Positions 1 through 7,700 of a stretch of 12,472 bases of DNA are shown in pieces (positions within the stretch are counted from its first letter, which is position 1; every line of letters begins with the position of its first letter). The position numbers and the translations under genes are program-made. Under the pieces are notes generated by a model. It was not told the DNA's origin. It saw nothing but the letters and a program-made list of their open reading frames with translations, and made no database searches. The stretch is from the NCBI GenBank assembly GCA_023229425.1, contig JALNZG010000019.1, positions 1-12,472 of the forward strand, written 5' to 3'. This stretch comes from Ignavibacteriaceae bacterium. GTDB lineage: Bacteria; Bacteroidota; Ignavibacteria; Ignavibacteriales; Ignavibacteriaceae.

Positions 1-14
1 GAATGAGTTTGTAA
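1..14 (+). CDS. 3' end of a probable upstream GIY-YIG gene copy (partial)
   Basis: These bases read ATG AGT TTG TAA in frame and match exactly the last codons (Met-Ser-Leu-stop) of the complete GIY-YIG gene at 121-360. Everything that follows to position 127 is also identical to what follows the complete gene. The simplest reading is that another copy of the gene ends here, cut by the window edge. Only four codons are visible, so this rests on the repeat structure and not on protein similarity. Confidence 0.45.
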
Positions 15-22
15 AAGCCCAG

Positions 23-67
23 AAGGTCTGCAACCCGCCTCAGGCGGGCGAATCCGACCGGCGCCTC
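23..67 (+). pseudogene. tRNA-Cys-like 3' relic with embedded palindrome (copy 1)
   Basis: Bases 25-35 resemble a tRNA-Cys anticodon arm (GGTCTGCAACC, anticodon GCA at 30-32, about two As short). Bases 49-67 match a T-loop, 3' T-stem and acceptor end (CGAATCCGACCGGCGCCTC). Between them, where the variable loop and 5' T-stem should be, is a perfect palindrome at 34-48 (CCCGCCTCAGGCGGG). No 5' acceptor or D-arm is visible, so this is not a working tRNA. The assignment to Cys comes from remembered tRNA-Cys consensus, not from an alignment. Confidence 0.45.
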
Positions 68-104
68 AAACTAAAAAACTCGAAGATTTCGAGTTTTTTA
101 GTTT
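68..104. terminator. Bidirectional rho-independent terminator, copy 1
   Basis: A perfect 17-bp inverted repeat (68-84 with 88-104) closes on the 3-nt loop GAT. The stem has A-runs on its 5' side and T-runs on its 3' side, so both strands give a hairpin followed by U-rich RNA. It lies just after the stop of the presumed upstream GIY-YIG copy and just before the ribosome binding site of the next, so each unit appears to be separately terminated. Confidence 0.8.
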
Positions 105-120
105 TTAAAAGGAATAGAAA

Positions 121-360
121 ATGTTTCATGTTTATGTATTACGAAGTTTGAAGGATGGAAAGCGATACATTGGTTTCACCTCAAATATAGAAAGAAGACT
201 TCTTGAGCACCATTCTGGAGATGTTTCATCAACTAAAAACCGAAGACCGTTAGAGCTTATTTATTCGGAAGATTTTTCAAATAAGCAAGAAGCTGAAGAG
301 AGAGAAAAATTCTTTAAATCAGGTCAAGGAAGAGCGGAACTTAAACGAATGAGTTTGTAA
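121..360 (+). CDS. Small GIY-YIG endonuclease-like protein (YhbQ/UPF0213-like)
   Basis: This 79-residue protein is a single, nearly minimal GIY-YIG domain. The first signature strand is VYVL (residues 4-7) and the second is YIGFT (16-20). Conserved-type arginines follow at 25-26, then His30, an STK turn (36-38) and a Glu-rich helix at 57-62 that supplies the usual metal-binding glutamate. Family members of this size resemble E. coli YhbQ and the UvrC N-terminal nuclease domain; the true substrate of the stand-alone forms is mostly unknown. An AAAGGA ribosome binding site at 108-113 fits ATG 121. The gene sits inside a tandem 346-bp unit with its own terminator, unlike its neighbours, and is flanked by tRNA-like relics. 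That context suggests a mobile or amplifying cassette rather than a DNA repair operon. The domain call is confident; the biological role is not. Confidence 0.88.
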   Translation: MFHVYVLRSLKDGKRYIGFTSNIERRLLEHHSGDVSSTKNRRPLELIYSEDFSNKQEAEEREKFFKSGQGRAELKRMSL

Positions 361-368
361 AAGCCCAG

Positions 369-413
369 AAGGTCTGCAACCCGCCTCAGGCGGGCGAATC
401 CGACCGGCGCCTC
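369..413 (+). pseudogene. tRNA-Cys-like 3' relic with embedded palindrome (copy 2)
   Basis: This is an exact copy of the relic at 23-67: a GCA anticodon-arm remnant, the 15-bp GC palindrome at 380-394, then the T-loop and acceptor-like end. The same uncertainty applies to the Cys assignment. Its exact conservation between units shows that it moves or duplicates together with the GIY-YIG gene. Confidence 0.45.
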
Positions 414-450
414 AAACTAAAAAACTCGAAGATTTCGAGTTTTTTAGTTT
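414..450. terminator. Bidirectional rho-independent terminator, copy 2
   Basis: This is the same perfect 17-bp stem (414-430 with 434-450) and GAT loop as at 68-104. It terminates the GIY-YIG gene on the plus strand. It lies about 45 bp past the stop codon of the convergent acyl ligase gene, so it can serve as that gene's terminator too, since the minus strand also carries a T-run after the stem. Confidence 0.8.
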
Positions 451-495
451 TTAAAAGGAATAGAAAATGTTTCTTAATCTATAGATTTCAAATTA

Positions 496-2016
496 TTATC
501 TTCCTTGAACGATGTCTCGAACTTTTTCCGTAATCGTCTTAAAGTCAATCTTTCCACTCCCCAATTTTGGCATTTCGGGCAAAATAACAAACTTATAAGG
601 GACTGCAATGCTAGGAAGCTGTTCCGACATTTTGCTAAGAGTAGTTTTTTCATCTATCTGTTGTGTAACCGCTGCAACTATACGAGCGCCACGTATAGCA
701 TCCGGGACTTCAACTACACAGCATTCAACATCGGGGGGCAAAAGTTTTTCAAGAACATCTTCAACTTTTATCAACGAGACCATCTCCCCTCCTATCTTGA
801 GAAATCTCTTTAATCTGCCTACATGCCATAAATAACCATCTGCGTCCTGAAAACCCATATCTCCCGTATCGTACCAACCATGACGAATACTTAGCGATGT
901 CTGTTCAAAATCATCGAAGTACCCTTTCATTACATTATCACCTTTTACAAGTATTTTCCCAATTTCTCCAACTTTACAAGACTCACCGGTTTCATAATTT
1001 TCTGTCATAACTTGCACTCCCTCAATCGGGCGACCAACACTTCCTGGCCGGTTATTCTCTAAAGTGTTAACGGTGATGGCGGGACTTGTTTCAGTAGCTC
1101 CATATGCTTCAAGTAAAACTTTTCCATGTTTTTCCATGAAACCTTTGCGTAAAGCATCAGGACATTTGTCTGCGCCAGAAAGTAAAATGCGTGCGGATTG
1201 AAAGTCTCCTGGTTTTGAATTCCGCAAATATCCCCAGAAAAATGTCGGAGTTCCAGCCATAAGGGTAACTTTTTCATCTCGAACTATATCGCATACAGTT
1301 TTAAAGTCAAGAGGATTTGCATAAGTTACAATCGTCATTCCCATTGACATTGGGACCCAAAGGTTTGCTGTCTGACCAAATACATGGAAATAAGGCAAAT
1401 TGGCCAGAAAAATATCATCCGAAGTAAAAGAAAATACCTTGATGAGACTTTCATAATTTTGAGTAATATTTTTGTGAGTAAGTTGTACACCCTTAGGATC
1501 TTTTTCACTTCCACTCGTAAAGAGAATGAGTAAAGTATCATTTTCATCCCCTTGATGAATACTTTTTAATAACATCTCAACCGGAAGACTTGCTTTGATA
1601 GCAGCTTTTAATTTATCTAAAATCGAAACAGTTTTCATAATGTCTTCAAGAAAGATCATCCCCTCAACTTTTGGGCAGTTGATTTTTTCACAAAGAGCTT
1701 TAGAAGTAATGATTGTACGAAATGCGCATTTTTTTTGAGCAAATTCACTATTCGATGCGGCACCGGTTGAGTAATTAATCATCACCGGAATACGTCCGCT
1801 CATAAGTGTTCCCAAGATTGATAAAACTGATCCGGCAGAGTTTGGTAACATTATCCCTAAAAAGCCTGATTCATATTTCTCAAATTTTTTAGCCAGGATC
1901 AGAGAACCGATCAACGCTCTTTTATAAGTCAATTTACGGTTAAGCGTTTTATCAATGATTGCAAGTTTTTTCTCATACTTTTTTGCAACCCGGACAAATT
2001 GTTGATGTAGCAGCAT
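496..2016 (-). CDS. AMP-forming acyl-ACP/acyl-CoA ligase (Aas ligase-domain-like)
   Basis: This 506-residue cytoplasmic enzyme of the adenylate-forming (ANL) superfamily should activate a fatty or other carboxylic acid with ATP and pass it to a thiol carrier. The core motifs are in order: the phosphate loop FTSGSEKDPKGV (166-177), YGATETSP (305-312), YDTGD (382-386), the hinge region GRLKRFLKIGGEMVSL (400-415) and the C-terminal catalytic lysine in GSGKID (Lys489). The LPYFHVFGQT stretch (207-216) and the KRFLKIGGEMVSL hinge look closest to the ligase half of Aas, the 2-acyl-glycerophosphoethanolamine acyltransferase/acyl-ACP synthetase, but no acyltransferase half is present. It may instead be a stand-alone acyl-ACP synthetase or a CoA ligase. 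On the minus strand AAGGAG lies 6 nt before ATG 2016, supporting this start. The gene is transcribed alone, divergent from 2296. Confidence 0.9.
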   Translation of the reverse strand: MLLHQQFVRVAKKYEKKLAIIDKTLNRKLTYKRALIGSLILAKKFEKYESGFLGIMLPNSAGSVLSILGTLMSGRIPVMINYSTGAASNSEFAQKKCAFRTIITSKALCEKINCPKVEGMIFLEDIMKTVSILDKLKAAIKASLPVEMLLKSIHQGDENDTLLILFTSGSEKDPKGVQLTHKNITQNYESLIKVFSFTSDDIFLANLPYFHVFGQTANLWVPMSMGMTIVTYANPLDFKTVCDIVRDEKVTLMAGTPTFFWGYLRNSKPGDFQSARILLSGADKCPDALRKGFMEKHGKVLLEAYGATETSPAITVNTLENNRPGSVGRPIEGVQVMTENYETGESCKVGEIGKILVKGDNVMKGYFDDFEQTSLSIRHGWYDTGDMGFQDADGYLWHVGRLKRFLKIGGEMVSLIKVEDVLEKLLPPDVECCVVEVPDAIRGARIVAAVTQQIDEKTTLSKMSEQLPSIAVPYKFVILPEMPKLGSGKIDFKTITEKVRDIVQGR

Positions 2017-2295
2017 TTATGACTCCTTATATTTTACTAAAAAAATCGAAACACACTTTTAGAGAGAGGGATTTACAAACATATTCTGTTTTTATACCTG
2101 TAATATATTTATTTAGTTTGTAATTCAAAGGAAAAAAATCTAACGGTGATCAAAATCTTAAAAATATTTTTATCCCAATTCTCACCCATTCCAAGCAAAA
2201 TAAAATATTTTCAATCATAGAATATTGAGCATCATTTATTATTTTTACAATTACAATTATTAATTGAAATATTTCTCTACTATCCCGGTGTTAGT
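2017..2295. other. Divergent AT-rich intergenic region with no gene
   Basis: These 279 bp separate the start of the acyl ligase (minus) from the start of the phosphodiester glycosidase (plus), so promoters for both should lie here. The only clear ribosome binding site is AAGGAG (2023-2028, minus strand) for the ligase; the plus-strand gene has no obvious Shine-Dalgarno before 2296. On the minus strand TTGAAT, 17 nt, then TATTAC (around 2104-2130) is a weak promoter candidate. A 13-bp palindrome CAATTATTAATTG at 2254-2266 is present but could arise by chance in DNA this AT-rich. I see no ORF or RNA gene. Confidence 0.5.
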
Positions 2296-4740
2296 ATGAA
2301 AATCAAAATTTACTTCATTTCCCTTTTCCTTCTTTCAAATTTAGTTAACGCAGGCTCGTTAGACAGCGTTCATGTTGGACCGGGAGTTATCCATTACCAT
2401 GAAGTTATCGATGCCGGACCCTGGAATATTAACGTTCTTGCAATTGATCTCCATAATGAATGGCTAAAATTTCAATCTGTAAAATCAGGTGATAAGTTAA
2501 CAGCTTTTGAAAAAACATCTTCATCTGCAGCCCGCAACAACTTTGAAGGACATAAAGTTGTAGGAGCAATTAACGGAGATTTTTACAATACAAGTACTGG
2601 CGAGCAAATAGGAACTCAAATTGTGAACGGCGAATTACTCAAAGTTACAAATGATTGGCTCAACATCGCTTTCGACATAAATAACAATCCATTGATCGGA
2701 ATGCAGAGTTTTTCCGGTTCAATAATAACAAATGACAGCATAAAAAGTATTTCCGGTGTTAATCGTATTCGTGCAACGGATGAGATGATATTCTACAATT
2801 CTTTTATGGGAAATTCTACATTTACTAACCAATATGGAACTGAAGCGCGATTAATACCAATTGATAGTTGGCTTGTCAATGATACTATCAGGTGTCTTAT
2901 TGATACAGTTATGGCCGGTGCCGGGAATATTCAAATCGGTAAAGGGAAAGCAGTTTTGTCAGGTCACGGAATATCAGGCGCCTTTTTGATAAATAATTTT
3001 CGCAAAGGTGATACGGTAAAAATTGTTTTGAATCTCGCACCTGCGTATCCCAAACTGGAACAATTGATCGGGGGAAATACCAGGCTTGTTACAAACGGAA
3101 TTGCGAACAGTGATAATGGGGATCGGCATCCGCGAACCTCAATCGGATTTAATCATGATACTACCAAAATCTTTCTATTCTCAATCGATGGAAGGCAAGC
3201 TGCATTAAGTGTCGGAATGTCCTACAAAGAACTTGGCGATTATATGATCAAATGGGGCGTTTATCAGGGTTTGAATCTTGATGGAGGCGGTTCAACAACT
3301 ATGTTAGTAAGAGATCTTATTGTAAATAGTCCTTCGGATATCGGCGGAGAAAGATCGGTGGCGAATAGTTTATTGTTGATCAGTACAGCGCCAACCGGAT
3401 CGTTGGCTCACTTGAGAATTAAACCTAAAGAGGTATTTTTAATTAAAGGATCAAGCACGAATTTTTCCGCTTCAGGATTTGATCAATACTTTAATCCCGT
3501 AAGTATTAGCTCCGGCAGCCTTTTGTGGAGATGCGATTCAACAATTGGAACGGTCGCTCAAAATGGACTTTTTACTGCAACGAACGATACGATAACCGGA
3601 TATATTTATGCTGAAGTTGGCGCTATAAAAGATTCTGCATTAATTCATCTTACAAGAGCCTCTCAGATTGTTTTGGAGCCTAATCCGGTAATTCTGCAAG
3701 TAGGTCAATCACAACAAATGAAAGCAACCGCATTTGATAATTATAATAATGTCATTCAACTTTCGCAATCAAAATTCAATTGGTCGGTTTCAGGATCATT
3801 GGGAACAATAACCTCCGGCGGATATTTTGCCGCAACAAATACCGGGCTCGGTGAAATTATCGCTGAATATGATTCTATAAAAGGTTCAGTCCCATTAACA
3901 GTTGGAACAGCTGCTACAATAATAATAGACGATTTTTCAAATCCTTCTGGCTACACTTTATCCGGTACAAAAATAAATTTAGCCGGATGCACTTTTACTC
4001 CCGATAATTCCATTTTTGTTTCTCCGTCATCATCCGGCAGATTGAATTACAGCTTAACAACGGGCGGTACGAGCGCTTTGTATTTAGCCAAAACAATTCC
4101 TATTTCTGGAACTCCTGAGAAGTTGAGCATTCAGATTTATGGTGATGGGAAAAAACACTGGCTGCGCGGTGAATTTGCAGATAAAGATAACGAAAAATTT
4201 ATCATCAATTTTACTAACGGCGACCCAGGGATTGATTGGACAGACACCTGGCAATATATTGAAGTTAATTTGAAAGATGCGGTACCAAGTTGGGCTAATC
4301 CAAGCGCAGTACTCACCTTCCCAATTCAATGGACTCGACTCTATCTTGCCGAGACAAGCGACTCAAAAAAAGATGACGGTTCCATCTGTATTGATGATTT
4401 TCGTGCCCACTTTACTTCAACCGGAGTTGACGAAGTTGCAAATGTTTTACCGGAAGAATTCAAACTCTTTCAGAACTATCCAAATCCGTTTAATCCATCA
4501 ACAAAAATAAAATATACAATTCCACATGTAGTGAACGCAAACTTTGCGTCAACAACGCATGTAACTTTGATAATTTACGACATCCTTGGCAATGAAATTG
4601 CAACACTCGTAAATGAAGTAAAATCGCCGGGTGTGTATGAGGTTGAGTTTGATGGAAGCAAATTTGCCAGCGGCGTTTATTTTTACCGGCTTAGTGCCGG
4701 AAGCTTTTTTGAAATCAGAAAAATGGTTTTAACAAAGTAA
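2296..4740 (+). CDS. Secreted phosphodiester glycosidase (NAGPA-type) with Ig-like and CBM-like modules and T9SS signal
   Basis: This 814-residue protein starts with a Sec signal peptide (basic MKIK, hydrophobic 5-17, cleavage near VNA at 17-19). Residues about 30-365 form a NAGPA-type phosphodiester glycosidase domain (the family named for N-acetylglucosamine-1-phosphodiester alpha-N-acetylglucosaminidase). Its markers are NGDFYN (94-99), HPRTSIG (278-284), LDGGGSTTM (328-336) and ERSVANSLL (352-360). Two Ig/Big-like domains follow (about 368-453 and 456-537). Next comes a beta-sandwich (about 541-708) with HWLRGEF and IDWT motifs like carbohydrate-binding modules found beside NAGPA domains in Firmicutes. 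The T9SS sorting domain fills 718-814, with NYPNPFNPST at 727-736. It should cleave sugar-1-phosphodiester links in an extracellular or surface glycan; the substrate is unknown. No Shine-Dalgarno is visible. The next gene starts 35 bp downstream on the same strand. An odd 8-residue expansion sits at 744-755 within the sorting domain. Confidence 0.88.
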   Translation: MKIKIYFISLFLLSNLVNAGSLDSVHVGPGVIHYHEVIDAGPWNINVLAIDLHNEWLKFQSVKSGDKLTAFEKTSSSAARNNFEGHKVVGAINGDFYNTSTGEQIGTQIVNGELLKVTNDWLNIAFDINNNPLIGMQSFSGSIITNDSIKSISGVNRIRATDEMIFYNSFMGNSTFTNQYGTEARLIPIDSWLVNDTIRCLIDTVMAGAGNIQIGKGKAVLSGHGISGAFLINNFRKGDTVKIVLNLAPAYPKLEQLIGGNTRLVTNGIANSDNGDRHPRTSIGFNHDTTKIFLFSIDGRQAALSVGMSYKELGDYMIKWGVYQGLNLDGGGSTTMLVRDLIVNSPSDIGGERSVANSLLLISTAPTGSLAHLRIKPKEVFLIKGSSTNFSASGFDQYFNPVSISSGSLLWRCDSTIGTVAQNGLFTATNDTITGYIYAEVGAIKDSALIHLTRASQIVLEPNPVILQVGQSQQMKATAFDNYNNVIQLSQSKFNWSVSGSLGTITSGGYFAATNTGLGEIIAEYDSIKGSVPLTVGTAATIIIDDFSNPSGYTLSGTKINLAGCTFTPDNSIFVSPSSSGRLNYSLTTGGTSALYLAKTIPISGTPEKLSIQIYGDGKKHWLRGEFADKDNEKFIINFTNGDPGIDWTDTWQYIEVNLKDAVPSWANPSAVLTFPIQWTRLYLAETSDSKKDDGSICIDDFRAHFTSTGVDEVANVLPEEFKLFQNYPNPFNPSTKIKYTIPHVVNANFASTTHVTLIIYDILGNEIATLVNEVKSPGVYEVEFDGSKFASGVYFYRLSAGSFFEIRKMVLTK
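4525..4563 (+). repeat. In-frame palindromic insertion flanked by 6-bp direct repeats
   Basis: Within the sorting domain of the glycosidase, CATGTA occurs at 4525-4530 and again at 4558-4563, exactly 33 bp apart. Between them is a perfect 7-bp inverted repeat (ACGCAAA-C-TTTGCGT, 4535-4549). At the same alignment point the two sister proteins have four residues between the conserved Pro and the next strand, whereas this one has twelve (744-755). The pattern fits a small in-frame element with a duplicated target, but the direct repeat is short and could be chance. Confidence 0.45.
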
Positions 4741-4775
4741 TACAAATTCATCTTTTTAATAATGAGGTTGATTTT

Positions 4776-7700
4776 ATGAAAACACTTTTATTTTTAATCG
4801 TCCTGTTTTCTGGACTATCGTTCAATTCATATTCACAGGTGTTTTTCAATTATACGGCAAACTCTGGATATGATTATTATGACGAAATTTCGGGCGGAAC
4901 TATAAGCTCGGCTGTTGGAGATAATGGTTCCGAGATAGTAGCGCTGCCGTTCCCGCTTAATTTTGCCGATTCAGTTTTTACTACAGCTAAAATTTCTACA
5001 GATGGATGGATTCAACTCGGAGCCACATACAGCGGCGCCGGAAATATTAATGATCTTGCTAATACCGCATATAAAAATTTTATTGCTCCTTTGTGGGATG
5101 ACCTGTATGCCGATGCACAAACGGAAATTAGTTATAAAACTTTGGGCGCTTACCCGGCGAGATATTTTGTGGTGCAGTGGAAAAATATCCGGTGGCAAAG
5201 TAATTTTATAACAAACAGAAAAAGTTTTCAAGTAATTTTTTCTGAGTTTGATGGATGCATGATATTTAGTTATGGCTCATCTTCAGGTAACAGCGATGTT
5301 AGCTGTTCGATAGGAATAGTTAATCAAACCGGCGGATTGCATAATTTTATTAGTGTCTCTCCATTTTATCCACTGCCAAATTCTATCAATCTATCTGATA
5401 CTATTGCGGATAATAATATTAGTCCGCTGAGTTTGGTTCCCGAAAATTCTCAAATTATATTTTTTCCTATTAACAATTATAGACCTGTGAAACTTTATCA
5501 AGTTCCCGATACTTTATTTGCCGGTACGCCAAATCAAAAAATAATTGGGATTCTACACTGCACTCACCCGGGTCCGGTTCTAACTTCCCCCTGGATGACA
5601 AAATTAAAATTTAATACAACCGGCACTTCCAATACTTCCGATATCCTTCGCGCAAAATTATACTCTACTGGGTACAATCCGCAGTTTAGCACACTGCATC
5701 AGATTGGTGCAACAGTTGAAAATCCCGGTAATGAATTCGAAATAGGAAACCTAAGCCAGGTCTATTATGGTGTAGACAGAGCTGTATATTTCTGGCTCGT
5801 GTTTGATATTGCGCCGGCAGCACAAATTGGAAATAGGATTGACGCAACTTGCACATTAATTGAGTCTCAGAGCTGCTGCCCTTCTGTTATTCCCGATACT
5901 GCTCTTGCCGCCGGTTATCATGTTATTGGTAACGGCGGGGTATCCGGCACGTTTAAAATCGGTTTGAATGAAAACTTTAATACTATTAATGATGCTTTAA
6001 ATTTCCTCAACGGTTCAATTGTAACAGGTCCGGTTAATATTGAAATAACTAATTCATATAGTACGGCAAACGAAATCTTTCCAATCGTTATTCCTTACAT
6101 TCAAACTACGCACGACAGTAGCACGGTAACAATTTATCCGGCAGAAAATGTTTCTCAGTTAATCCTATCCTCCGATAAACCAAGCACTGTTGTTTTTAAC
6201 ACCTCATCAAACATCGTTTTTGACGGCAGGGCAGGGAGAACCGGAAACACAAAAACAGTAACAATCAAAAATACTTCGCCTGCCGGCAATGCGGTTAGCT
6301 TTAATGATGCCACAAACGTTACTCTTCAATATTGTAATCTAAGGGCTGAATGTAATAAAAAAGAAAAAGGGATTATTTTATTTGATAATTCTGACTATTT
6401 CCAAAACAGTAACATCTCAATTTCGGAGTGCAGCATTTTGGGGGATGAACAAACACCTCCCTTTATAGGAGTTAATTTTTTGCCCGGCAGTTATAACTCA
6501 CAGATTGAGATTAAAAATTGTGCGATTAACAATTTTTTGAAGACCGGAGTTTTTATTGGCAGCGCCGATATTTCCAAAATAACAGGTTGTTCTATATATA
6601 ACAGTTCTTCAATTGTTGTCGATACTGTAATCGGTATTTACTGCAGCAGCTATTCCCCTACAATATCCGGCAATAAAATTTTTAATATTAGCGGTGCTAA
6701 AAAAGTAACCGGCATTTATGTGCCTAATTCGTCGAGTGAAAAAATTTTTAACAACTTTATTACTCTCGGGAACAACACCGATACTGAAATAGAAGGTATA
6801 AATTTTAACGGCGATTATGCGAGCAATATTTCAATCTATAACAATACAATTTTAATATACGGGAATTACTCCGGGTTAAAAGAAAGTGCATGCATACTTA
6901 GACAAAACCAAACATATAATATGGGTTTTAGTTTTAAGATGAAAAATAATATTGTAATAAGCAGAAGAACCAGTAGTAGCGCAAACCGGATAAATTTAGC
7001 TATCGATATTGAAGACGATAGACGTAATCCCGAATTAGACTATAATAATTATTATTCTTTCCCCGGCACTTTATTCGGGAAGTGGAAAACAAATTACGCT
7101 TTTTATATTAACGACTGGCAAATCTATACCGGGCAGGAACAAAACTCGATTAGCAAAGATGTTAATTTTCTTTCAGTTAATGATCTTCATTTAACCGGCG
7201 CTTCGCTGGGTGATATGGACCTGACCGGAACACCCATCCCAATTGTTCAAACTGATATTGATGGTGAGCCAAGAAATCAAATTCATCCTTATATGGGTGC
7301 CGATGAGTCGATAGATTTTCCATTACCGGTGGAACTGGTTTCGTTTACCGGAGACGCTGAAAATGGAACTGTCTTTTTGACATGGAAAACCGCTTCCGAA
7401 AAAAATAACAAAGGTTTTCAAGTAGAAAGGAAAAAGTCTGCTTCGACGGGCTCAGCAAACGGAAAAGTAGAAAGTAAGGAAGGGTGGAATGTTGCCGGTT
7501 TTGTAAACGGGAATGGAACATCGACAGGAAAAAACAATTATTCTTTTATTGACGAAAATGTAGAATCGGGTAAATGCAAATACAGATTAAAACAAATTGA
7601 CTTCGACGGCAGTTTTGAATACTCAAACGAAATTGAAGTTGAAATTGGCGTACCCGATAGATTTGCGCTTTATCAAAATTATCCAAATCCATTTAACCCG

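Larger units (their letters stand above)
1..127 (+). repeat. 127-bp direct repeat, copy 1 (GIY-YIG unit flank)
   Basis: Positions 1-127 are identical to 347-473, giving a unit period of 346 bp. The repeat runs from the last codons of a GIY-YIG gene, through a tRNA-Cys-like relic (23-67) containing a GC palindrome (34-48) and a 17-bp terminator hairpin (68-104), to the ribosome binding site (about 108-113) and first codons ATG TTT C of the next GIY-YIG gene. It may extend leftward beyond the window. Perfect identity over the visible length implies a recent tandem duplication or gene conversion. Confidence 0.93.
347..473 (+). repeat. 127-bp direct repeat, copy 2 (right end of GIY-YIG array)
   Basis: This copy is identical to 1-127. 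It ends after ATG TTT C at 467-473; the reading frame then hits TAG five codons in (ATG TTT CTT AAT CTA TAG). The array therefore stops abruptly just inside the start of what would be the next GIY-YIG gene, leaving a ribosome binding site and start codon with no gene. The adjoining ligase gene on the other strand ends 22 bp further on, at 496. Confidence 0.93.

Noticed and set aside
1..450. CRISPR array
   Set aside because: The repeat is 127 bp with a 219-bp coding insert and only two copies in view; it is a tandem gene unit and not repeat-spacer DNA.
505..835. Plus-strand ORFs opposite the acyl ligase gene
   Set aside because: They are antisense to a well-supported coding sequence, have low-complexity translations and lack ribosome binding sites.
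2254..2266. CAATTATTAATTG palindrome as an operator of the glycosidase gene
   Set aside because: It is built only of AT-rich words in an AT-rich spacer, with no second copy seen; kept as a note in the intergenic entry only.
4963..5231. ORFs in other frames inside the beta-helix gene
   Set aside because: They are shadows of the long reading frame, with no start signals and unlikely amino acid composition.
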